The notes under the pieces: generated by a model
What the model saw: only the letters and a program-made list of their open reading frames with translations
Told to the model about the DNA's origin: nothing
Databases searched by the model: none
Shown: positions 1 to 8,030 of the stretch, one piece after another
Position numbering within the stretch: position 1 is the stretch's first letter
How the letters are laid out: each line of letters opens with the position of its first letter
DNA from: Seminavis robusta
Taxonomy: Eukaryota > Bacillariophyta > Bacillariophyceae > Naviculales > Naviculaceae
Length of the DNA: 31,084 nucleotides
Reading direction: 5' to 3'
Assembly: GCA_903772945.1 (NCBI GenBank)
Contig: CAICTM010001345.1
Span: 1 to 31,084 of the forward strand
Made by a program: the position numbers and the translations under genes

Positions 1-1188
1 CTGTGTCAATGAAGTGTTGCACAATCTAGCCAAACACGCTAGAGGGGCAGCTTTTGTAGTTGTTCTTGTGGGGGTAGGATCCTGTGGAGAGGAGTTGGAT
101 ATCCCAGGGAGGGGCTGTCAAAAGCAACTCTAAAAATGCAGCCAAGCCTGGAAATATGTCTTGTTCAGGATGGAGACTGTGCTCAGTGGACCCAAAGTAC
201 AAGCTGAGACAGTATCCAACTGGTGGCAACTCAATTCCTTACAGGAACTCTGTTGTTGTTTGTTGTTCCTCTGGGAGAGGAGTTAGATGTCAATGTATGA
301 GTGGTAACAGTAGCAGGTGTCGATCAGTCAATCAGTCTGTATAGGGATAGGACTGGTTGGATCAGTAGGATCAGGTCCAACGAGGACGTCGGGAGAAACC
401 ACTAGTGGCCGGTGAGAAAGTAAGAATACAGGTGTAATTCTCTTCTTGGTGGTCACTGCAGGTATCTCGTGAAGTCCTTCTTGATAGTAGTAGGCTGTCG
501 TTCGATCCGTACGGAGGAAGAGGTACGACCAGTCGCGGAATAGGTACGTTCGCGGGAAGATCGATCGATTCACGGAGGAGCGAGTCTTGGATTCGATTCG
601 ATTCGGAAACCGATTCGATTCGCGAGTCGATTCAGAGGAATCGATTCGAAACCACGTCACCGGTTGCCTTAGAGGTAAGGTTAACCGAGCCTGTTGTTGT
701 TGAGGAAGGAGAAGATCGGTCGTTCGAAAACGGGTCGACAATGGGATTTCGTCGGCCGTCAGGAGCGGAGTGCAGAAAACAACAAATACGTATGGGAATT
801 GTTTTCTGTACTGTGCTGGGGAAGGCCGGAGACTTCTTCTTGTGTTCAATTTCTTCCAACGGGGCCGTCGGTGGTCGAGAATAGAAAACCCGCCCGATCT
901 CGTAGGATTTCAATTGGGATGGCTTTCTAATCTGAACCGGAGAAGGCCGCTTTGATAGTCGCTTGATAGAGGAGGTGCGCTTGATAGGAGATACCAGAGG
1001 TGTCGATCCTGTCAACCGGAGGGCTTGAATGAGAGGTAAAGAGAGGAAAAGGGATTGTGTTTCCTGTGATGACGTTGAGCGGATTCCTATAGTAAAACAG
1101 TACTCTTCAACAAGATAACAGAAAACAGGCTTCCTGAGGTCCTTTCGCTTCGTTTCAATGCTTCTAATGGTGCTAATAGGTAGTGTAA
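1..1188. other. Intergenic or degraded DNA left of copia remnant 1
   Basis: I see no supportable gene here. Open frames on both strands are short, lack recognisable motifs and look like chance. No copy of the TGTTAGCGTTCGG LTR start found at 4706 is present, so the first copia remnant has no 5' LTR in this window. The stretch 561-652 is enriched in GATTCG and CGATTCGATTCG units. The same CGATTCGATTCGG string recurs at about 1269, just inside the open frame of the remnant. Confidence 0.5.
591..652. repeat. Degenerate GATTCG-type short repeats
   Basis: Several overlapping copies of ATTCG, GATTCG and CGATTCG occur between 591 and 652. A matching CGATTCGATTCGG is found near 1269 at the left edge of the copia remnant. 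The repeats are short and imperfect, with no conserved longer unit. Confidence 0.5.
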
Positions 1189-2781
1189 TGGTATAGGTAT
1201 GACCGATTGGTTGTGTTTGTTGCTATCAGTGTGGTTCTTGTAGTGACAGATTCAGAGGGGAAGCTCCTCGATTCGATTCGGCTTCCCGTGAAAAAGTACG
1301 TCCCCAACTCTGCTTCTCCAGCCACAAAGCGTTTCTCCAATGACGAACTCCATCTTCTCTTCGGTAATCGCACCTTCAATGATTGGAAAACCCTGGCAAA
1401 CTGTTGCAAAGGCGGTAAAGTGGCCAATTTCGGAGAGACTCCAGCTTCCATCGGCGATTTCGTCAATGTACGTCGTGGACGACGCGGCAAGCAATCCAAA
1501 ATCCCACCACCTGGCCACACCATTTGTGTGGACATTGGCTTCGGTGATGATGTATCTCCCGGCGGCCATCGATACTGCTTGGTAGTGGTTGACGCCGGAT
1601 CCCGTCAAAGCTTTTGCTATGGACTTCGTGATACCAGCGGATCCACCTTGGCAAAAGCATTTCGCCAGCTTTTCGTCGACATGGGACCCAAACGGGCTGA
1701 AACATGTTGCCGTATGCTGACAGACTTTGATCCGAAGTTGATTCGAGGGGAAGTTCGCCGATTGTTGCAAAGTCGGAACATTCGAACACTCTCTTCTGTC
1801 CCCTATTGCCAGTCCCAGAACGGCTTAGTCGAACAAAACTGGGGTACGGCAGTGGCCATGGCTCGAGCCTACCTCCAAGAGGCCAATCTGCCTCGGAAGT
1901 TTTGGTTTTGGGCGGTTCGCACAGCATTCGAGCGCATGAACATGATTCCATTGGACGTTGGAAAGAACGAAGATGGTACGACTCGATACGCCACCCCGTT
2001 TGAGCTTTTCTTTGAACAACAACCGGACCTCCGGACCTTGTTCCCATTCGGCAGTGTTGGGTATTTCATGCGCGATCGCGACTACGTATTGGGCAAACCA
2101 GTCGGGCGAAGCAAGTTTCAGTCCAAGACTTTTCCCGGTATTGCTTTGGGACGGAGTAAGGACTCCAATGGAATGCTTTTCTGGTCTCCGGAAACCTGCC
2201 AATTCAGTGTTGCCGCAGATTACTCCCTCGCTCCCCATCGACAGGTTCGAACCCACTGGCCGGAGCTGCTCAACGACGGCGGATTCCTCTTATCACTTCT
2301 GGACACATCGAAACATCCTACTCCGTACTCTCTCGGAGACGTGCTGGTCGTTCAACCCGAAGGACCAGCATCTAAAACAGGCGAAGCCCCCCACACCTAT
2401 GGTACCATTATCTCCACTCCTATCACCGGAGAAAGACCAACGTACCGTCTTCAGTTCGATAACGGCACAACCCGGGATTTCATGCAAACTGATCTTTACG
2501 ACTATTCCGAATGCGAGGCACACGAGCTTGAGTTTGACCCTAACCACGATCCATCAAACGGTGATCCAATACATCCCCTACCACCATCATGGCTCAAGAC
2601 GGGCCAAAAGGTCGGGTATCTTCGAAATGGTCAGCGCCTTCTTGGTACCCTTGAACTGACCGCCAAATCACACTGGTGCTTCGCACAGCACGACAGAACT
2701 GGACGTCGTGTTACCGAATTGGAGATTCCAATCTACTTTCGGACTGGCACATCCTTCTTTCCGACGAAACCCTACAACTAG
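1189..2781 (+). pseudogene. Copia integrase fragment (remnant 1)
   Basis: This open frame has no ATG near its left end, so it is a truncated piece of a polyprotein and not a gene with its own start. It carries the rve-type integrase core that joins element cDNA to the host genome. Counting from 1207, the acidic triad is D109 (in VDIGFGD), D173 (in TDFDPKLI) and E209 (in QNGLVEQNW). The last two are 35 residues apart, the expected D,D35E spacing. A basic patch (RRGRRGK) precedes the core. The C-terminal part holds the divergent copia linker. The frame ends at TAG 2779-2781, while protein-like sequence continues in the -1 frame from about 2730 (NLLSDWH). One missing base around 2727-2731 explains this best. 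I see no slippery heptamer for programmed frameshifting. Confidence 0.82.
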
Positions 2782-4685
2782 GCCATCAGATTACCAACAG
2801 TCCTCTGCTACGCAACGAACCTTCTTCGGATAACCCCATGACGGGAGATCTTGGAAACACAACTGGAACCCGATCTGGGCGACGCTTTCGTGGACACGCC
2901 AAGCATGTCTCCGCTAAAGGACTGTCGAAACCGTATCCCACATTCCTATGGCAAGCACTACGTGATAAAAAACACCCCGACTACGCCACGTGGCTGGCAT
3001 CTTACGACGAGGAGCGAAATGGACTTATCTCTCTGGATACTTACGAGGAAATCAACGTCGCAGAGTACCAACGCCTAGTTCAGCGATACAACATCACCGC
3101 CATCCCCACCATGTGCATACACACGGTTAAAACGGATTCGGAGGGCAAACCTCTTCGCGCCAAGTCTCGCACAGTCGTGATGGGGAATGTCGAAGAACGA
3201 TACTGGAGCAAGAACGATCTTTTCGCCCCGGTTATTATGAAACACAGTATTCGCGCTATCGTATCACTTGCCATCTCTAAGGGACGCCGGGTCAAGCAGT
3301 GCGACGCCAAGAACGCCTTCTGCCACCCCACACTACCAGATGACGAGATTTGCGTGTGCATCCCACCAAAAGGCTGTCCGTACTCCAAGCCGGGCACATT
3401 CTGGCGATTGAAGAAAACTCTCTACGGCCTACGGAGAAGTCCTCGTCACTGGTATCAAACGTTCCGCAAAGTGCTCACAGGTTTGGGACTTGACGTTTGC
3501 AAGCATGACCCCTGCGGCTTCATCGGTCAATCCCCTGCTGGCGGCACTATTACCTTCGGCACGTATGTCGATGACTGTCTGTATTGGGGATCTGACGATG
3601 CCACAGAGGCCTGGTTCGAACAGGCTCTTGGCCAACAGCTCAAGATTGATTTTATGGGCGACCTCTCTATCTACCTTGGTACTCATTACGATTGGCAAGT
3701 TCTCCCGGACGGTCGTTCACGCGTTCACTGCTCGCAAGAAGGACATATTCACAAGATGCTTGATCAGCACTCTCTGCTTGAGGCAAACGCGGTCGACAGC
3801 CCCTATCGCAGTGGCCTTCCAATCGATCGCGTCAAACACGATGGAATCGATCCTTCCGAGAAACCACTTCTCGTGAAGGCATACCAATCTATTGTCGGCG
3901 GTCTGAACTGGATCAGTTTAAGCACTCGGCCGGACATCACTCCGGTTACCAGCCTGTTAGCCACATATCTCCACAATCCATCCCCAGGACACCTTACCAG
4001 CGCCAAACATGTCCTCCGCTATCTAAAAGGGTATGCTGGATGGGGAATCGCGTACACTCAGGCCGATGACTCTCCCACACGCCCGCAGTTCGACCCGGAA
4101 AACTGCATGCGTGGCATTGTATCTTGGCCCTCCGACGGTTCTCCCGAAATCAACATCCACGATCGGCTTGATATCTACACCGATTCTAATTGGGGTCCCC
4201 AAGACGCTAGCCACCCCAAACCCGGCGAAACACGCACTGATGTCGAAATGCTCTCTCTTTTAGGTGCTGTCGTCACCTATATGGGTGGCCCTCTTGATTG
4301 GACCAGCACGCGGGAGAAACGCGTTAGCCGCAGTGTTTGCGAATCCGAAATCAAGGCTATGGACGAAGGAGTCAAAATGGTTCTGGCTCTCCGTCACCTT
4401 TTTGAAGATCTCGGCGTCTCCCATCTTGCCGAACCCACTCACGTCATGTTCTGTGATAACCAGGGGGGTATTTCCTGGGCACAGTCCGAGGCTGTCACCA
4501 AACGCCTCCGCCACCACAATCTCCGAGAGGTGGCCGTGCGCGATTCCCTACGCCTTGGGGAAATCTCGCTCCATCACATCCCCGGTGTTCTCAATCCTTC
4601 GGATCTATTCACCAAGGAAATGAAGGATAAGCAACATTTCTTTGATCTCCGCGCCTGCCTCATGGCCCCACGCACGCCTGTCTAA
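2676..4685 (+). pseudogene. Copia RT and RNase H fragment (remnant 1)
   Basis: This is the second half of the same pol polyprotein, displaced by one base from the integrase frame. The reverse transcriptase (RVT_2 type) shows the finger/palm motif around VKQCDAKNAFCHP, the LKKTLYGLRRSPRHWY block and the catalytic YVDD at 3564-3575. RNase H follows, with acidic residues in YTDSNWG, SVCESEIKAM and MFCDNQGG, and a final HHNLREV/HIPGVLNPSDLFTKEM block typical of copia C-termini. The overlap with the integrase frame (2676-2781) is not a real double-coding region: residues before about NLLSDWH look out of frame. Stop is TAA at 4683-4685, 11 bases before the polypurine tract. The catalytic residues are intact, so the break at the integrase junction may be recent. 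Confidence 0.85.
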
Positions 4686-4696
4686 CGGTATGCAAT

Positions 4697-4705
4697 CCAG
4701 GGGGG
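4697..4705 (+). other. Polypurine tract of copia remnant 1
   Basis: The tract CAGGGGGG sits directly before the TGTTAG start of the putative 3' LTR and just after the pol stop. This is the standard plus-strand priming position in LTR elements. Confidence 0.7.
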
Positions 4706-4803
4706 TGTTAGCGTTCGGATCGATACATAGACAGCCTGCAGGCTTATAGCTAAGGTGGCTCACTGCCATTCAAAATAGACTCACTCATTAAAACTGATAC
4801 ACA
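4706..4803 (+). repeat. Putative 3' LTR of copia remnant 1
   Basis: The LTR begins with TGTTAGCG immediately after the polypurine tract. The end is inferred: the LTR should stop before the 3' end of the minus-strand gene remnant (stop at 4828-4830), and a TG...CA unit of roughly 98 bp would end near 4803. No partner LTR exists in the window, so the length is a guess. Confidence 0.45.
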
Positions 4804-4827
4804 ATGGCGCTTCTTGCTTAATACATG

Positions 4828-5427
4828 TCACGCATGTAGTCCTCGTGTACCTTCCTGAAGAGCTTTAGTTAGGTTTTCCTTAGCCCAGTCCTTCTTGTCA
4901 TCGTCGTCGTGATATGTCGTCTCAACGGAATAGGTGCTGCGATGATCAAGAAACAAGGCTGCCAGCGACACGCGGCGCTCATGTAGAAGCTATCGAAGAA
5001 TTGTCGCACTTTTCTTTTCTTCAGAGCTCAAGGGGGAGCAGAAGGAAAGCGCCCAGGAGAACATCTCCTGCCGATTGAATGCACCACGAAGTTCTTCCAA
5101 CAACTTCTGAAACTCCTTGAGTTCTGCAGCATTCAAATGATCTAACAAGAGAGCATTAGAGTGACTTTTCCTTGGCCCTGGCACAAAATACATTCATGAC
5201 TTACATCGATCATGGGCGACGTCACCTTTTGTATGCATTTCCGTGTTGGTATGGGCCTGCATTATACCCTGTAATCCCTCCATTTCGCCCATGGTTTCTT
5301 CTGTCGCTTGGACCGCGATGGCCTCTTCCCCGTCGAGCAGCCAAACAACTAACTCCAGCTCCGCAGCAGTGCTGGAGGCAGCTGTGGAGATGGTTGTGAT
5401 GGACTCATCGTCCTCTTCGAGCACCAT
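4828..5427 (-). pseudogene. Small two-exon hypothetical gene, broken
   Basis: I do not recognise this protein. On the minus strand an ATG at 5427-5425 opens exon 1 (5427-5205). A 63-nt intron with GTAAGT donor and TTGTTAG acceptor (5204-5142) joins it in phase to exon 2 (5141-4828). The joined frame is 179 codons including the final TGA, with one in-frame TAG at 4992-4990. Sequence on both sides of that TAG is helical and protein-like: NAAELKEFQKLLEELRGAF before it, and LLHERRVSLAALFLDHRSTY then KKDWAKENLTKALQEG after it. This suggests a nonsense mutation and not the natural end. Exon 1 is acidic and rich in Ser/Thr/Ala. The copia element at 5429 inserted next to the start codon and cut the gene from its upstream DNA (12183 onward). 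An ORFan or misread gene remains possible. Confidence 0.5.
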
Positions 5428-5428
5428 T
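5423..5428. repeat. Left target-site duplication (ACCATT)
   Basis: ACCATT directly precedes the 5' LTR and is repeated directly after the 3' LTR at 12183-12188. Read on the minus strand it is AATGGT and contains the ATG of the small gene remnant. Copia duplications are usually 5 bp; here 6 bp match, of which one could be chance. Confidence 0.85.
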
Positions 5429-5612
5429 TGTGAGATTATAGAGGGTATAGCTCACCCTGCACAATCATCTAAGTGAAACAGCATGCAAGGCAGTGCACAA
5501 GCCTGGCTTTGGGTTAATAGCAAGGCAACAGACCAACTGCAATAAACAGCATTTGGAGATCAAATAGACAAAATAGCGCTCTAAAGTAAGCTCACAATTT
5601 GATAATCTTTCA
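5429..5612 (+). repeat. 5' LTR of copia element 2
   Basis: 184 bp, starting TGTGAGATTATAG and ending GATAATCTTTCA, identical as read to 11999-12182. An AATAAA-like string (GCAATAAACAGC) in the middle could serve as the polyadenylation signal, with transcription starting upstream of it. I see no strong TATA box. Confidence 0.95.
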
Positions 5613-5632
5613 TGGTAGCATGCGGAGGTTGA
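5613..5632 (+). other. Primer binding site of copia element 2
   Basis: The sequence TGGTAGCATGCGGAGGTT starts with TGG, the complement of the tRNA CCA tail, immediately after the 5' LTR. This is where minus-strand DNA synthesis is primed. The tRNA cannot be named from the sequence alone. Confidence 0.6.
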
Positions 5633-5809
5633 CTAACGAGCAACCAAATTGTCATCAGATTCACTAGTAGCTAGTGAATATTAAGCAAGATAGATAACGA
5701 AAGAAGTAACCGACAGGCTGAACAGGCAAGAAGAGCAACTCTTGACCGAGCCAACAGACTACAACGTCGGAACCAAGAGCAAGAACGGAGAAGGCAGCGA
5801 TACGAAGCA

Positions 5810-7249
5810 GTGATAGCAGCACCGACTCCACAACCAACGATGGCAGCAGCACTCACCATCACACAAGCAGAACTTAAGGCGATTATGCGAGAAGCAATGC
5901 AAGCGGCATTGTCTCAAGTTAATCCAGCAACAGCCCCTACTTTTAGCGTCGTCCCAGGAGGAGGAGATCAGACCAAAACATGGGACCTCACATCCGACAA
6001 AGGAATGAAATATTTTGCACAAGCAACTAAAGCGCCAGATACCCTTTTCGATGGTACAATCAAAAAGCTACACCACTTCCTAGGGCTCGTTAAGAAGCGA
6101 GCGACGACCTACGGCATGATGTCCGTAATTGGAAGCATCGGCATCGGAGGCAACAAAACGAGATCCATTCTCACTGAGTACGGATCGATAACTCAAGAGC
6201 AAATGAAAGCTCATGCTGAGATTTATCAGAAGGAAGATAATAGAAAGCGGCAAGCAGCCAAGATGTTGGAAACACTCATTGCCAACAGCATCGAACAAGA
6301 TGTATTCGACGAGCTGGAGCAACGAGAAGACAAATACACGGTGAAAGTAACTCCGGATGGGATGACTGCGCAAGTCAGCAGGCAAGACAGGCCAATGATG
6401 TTGTATCAGCTGGTTTGCATGGTTTGTGTCGACACCCTAGCAACGGTATCCACCATCATGGAGCTACTCTCAGTCGCAAGACTAGTTCAAGCGATGACAG
6501 ACGCTGATTCATACATTAAAATATTTAATAGGAAAGTGAACTCCCTTATCATATCTTTAAGGGCAAGGCAAGAGGCGATTCCGAGTCTCATCGCCCCACT
6601 GTTCAAGGCTTATCAGTCATGTGAAGACAAGGCATTTGCGCACTATTTTAAAAGGAAGCAAGAACAGTATGAGGATAGATCGCTTACGGAGCCATTAGAA
6701 CACACAGCATTGATTCGAATGGCAGGCGAACGATACAAGATTATAGTAGACAAGAAGGAATGGAAGATGAAGTCCGAAGACGAACTCAAGTTCATTGCAC
6801 TGAAGGCCACTGTAGACCAACAGAACAAGCAACTCACTCAAAAACTGATGCAAAGAGCGAGACAGCACCAGCAAAAGGAGAGACAAGGACCCAACAACGT
6901 CGGAGAATGGGCTTGGAAGTCAGTCGCCCCAAAGGAAGGGGAACCACAAGAGAAGAAGTTCCGCAACAAGCAATACATCTACTGCCCGCATCATGGCGAT
7001 ACAAAGTGGGTATTGAAAGTGAACAGGCAAGGAGTAGTCCATGCGACTAACTGCAGGGCAAGGCTCAAGGGCGATACAACGACGTTGCTTACGGCGGCCA
7101 CCGAGGATGAAAGCGATTCGCACTCAAGCGACGCGGGTACCCCGTCAAAACGAGGCATCAGGATTGCACAGGCACTCACATCAGTTCTGGAAGAGGAACT
7201 ATCCGGCATTACTGAGGATGAGAACCTATTGACTCCCGGTCAAAAGTGA
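5810..7249 (+). CDS. Copia Gag (element 2)
   Basis: A 479-residue protein in the correct place for Gag, the structural protein that forms the virus-like particle and packages the element RNA. It is mostly helical and charged. Near residues 385-416 it contains a zinc-knuckle-like cluster (YIYCPHHGDTKWVL... then HATNC) with Cys/His spacing resembling the single knuckle of diatom copia Gags rather than the classical CX2CX4HX4C. A basic Gln-rich stretch (QRARQHQQKERQG) before it probably binds RNA, and an acidic tail follows. Start chosen at the first ATG of the frame; a second ATG (MAAALTITQ) is ten residues downstream. No in-frame pol follows, since the TGA at 7247-7249 is followed by stops in all frames. 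Confidence 0.88.
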   Translation: MIAAPTPQPTMAAALTITQAELKAIMREAMQAALSQVNPATAPTFSVVPGGGDQTKTWDLTSDKGMKYFAQATKAPDTLFDGTIKKLHHFLGLVKKRATTYGMMSVIGSIGIGGNKTRSILTEYGSITQEQMKAHAEIYQKEDNRKRQAAKMLETLIANSIEQDVFDELEQREDKYTVKVTPDGMTAQVSRQDRPMMLYQLVCMVCVDTLATVSTIMELLSVARLVQAMTDADSYIKIFNRKVNSLIISLRARQEAIPSLIAPLFKAYQSCEDKAFAHYFKRKQEQYEDRSLTEPLEHTALIRMAGERYKIIVDKKEWKMKSEDELKFIALKATVDQQNKQLTQKLMQRARQHQQKERQGPNNVGEWAWKSVAPKEGEPQEKKFRNKQYIYCPHHGDTKWVLKVNRQGVVHATNCRARLKGDTTTLLTAATEDESDSHSSDAGTPSKRGIRIAQALTSVLEEELSGITEDENLLTPGQK

Positions 7250-7533
7250 GAAGTGCACGGACCATCCGCGAAGGATAAAGAGCAACCACATGGCTTTTGT
7301 GCAATGATAGCACTAATGCTGGTGGCAAAGCTCATCGCAGGATGAACGACATTACAGTATTCTTTGTTAAACACCCATAGTAACGTAATCCCATTTCCAA
7401 CCCTACTCATAATGGCGCTTCATTACACATCAACGAATGTGCTGAGGTTGACGAGAGATCAGAACCCCTTTAGATTGAATCACGTGACTAAGTCGATTAT
7501 GGAATTGTTGCAATTCAGGCGACGTTCCAAATA
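7250..7533 (+). other. Non-coding spacer between gag and pol leader
   Basis: About 284 nt with stops in every forward frame separate gag from the next element frame. Most copia elements have one gag-pol frame or an overlapping frameshift, so pol here must be made another way. Possibilities are a spliced or internally initiated mRNA, or reinitiation at the ATG at 7534. I cannot identify clear splice sites or a promoter. Confidence 0.6.
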
Positions 7534-8030
7534 ATGGCATGGCTAATCGCCGACATGGATTTTGTGCTACCAGTGATACTATCGAGTATGCTGGTACGTG
7601 GAGCATGGACATGGCTGATATCGTGTCACGAGAAGCCGGAATACGTGCCTAAGAGGCATAGACTGAAGGCAAGATTGAAGAAAGTCCTCCACGGAGCAAA
7701 GGAGGCACCAAGACGCATTGTCGTGTGCACGACAGAGCGAACCGAGCACTACAGAGCAAGAGCAAAGGCAACGAAGAGTTGGATCAACAAACGATTAGCC
7801 GACAACAGAGCATGTGCAAGAGCAACTGCCAAAGCAACGAGCAAAGATAGAAGACGAAGCAAATTCTGGACACTAATGAAGATTCCGTTCATCGGTGTCC
7901 TGGTAGGTGTCAACCTGCTAGCTACAGCACACGGGGAGGAACAGCCACTCGCATTGCAAACGATAATTGAGTCGCTCACGGCAACAGCAGGCAGCAGGAA
8001 AGTCACCGAGAGCATCAGGGCACAGATACG
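7534..8030 (+). CDS. Pol leader frame with a membrane-like segment
   Basis: This frame opens after a TAA at 7489-7491 and starts at ATG 7534. It encodes two hydrophobic stretches: an N-terminal one (FVLPVILSSMLVRGAWTWLI) and a second (MKIPFIGVLVGVNLLATA, about residues 114-131). Between them is a long Arg/Lys/Ala-rich basic helix. The frame stays open to 8337, but from about 8030 meaningful protein sequence is in the +1 frame (protease, RYDSDSF then VIAVLDNCSS). I therefore read it as the N-terminal leader of Pol and place the change near 8010-8035. The pair of hydrophobic segments may anchor or target the polyprotein to membranes. The function is inferred only from composition; the leader could also be a separate small protein. 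Confidence 0.55.

Larger units (their letters stand above)
1189..4803 (+). mobile_element. Ty1/copia remnant 1, 5'-truncated
   Basis: Domain order is integrase, then reverse transcriptase, then RNase H, which defines Ty1/copia. Gag, protease, primer binding site and 5' LTR are not visible. The left edge is set where the integrase frame opens after a TAA at 1186-1188, so the true junction is uncertain. The right part is well formed: pol stops at 4685, a G-rich polypurine tract lies at 4697-4705, and a TGTTAG LTR start follows at 4706. The LTR end is not fixed, because no second copy is available. I place it provisionally near a CA at about 4803, since the minus-strand neighbour ends at 4828. 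Loss of the 5' half and a frame break in pol make it non-autonomous. Confidence 0.8.

Noticed and set aside
328..849. Minus-strand open frame of 173 codons left of the copia remnant
   Set aside because: No motif, strange composition driven by the GATTCG repeats, and overlapping open frames on both strands; looks like chance.
2230..2265. GGTTCGAACCC resembling a tRNA B box
   Set aside because: It lies in the copia pol coding frame and no tRNA cloverleaf can be built around it.
5243..5476. Plus-strand open frame running into the 5' LTR
   Set aside because: Its last residues only repeat the LTR-encoded Pol tail, and upstream it is antisense to the small minus-strand gene.
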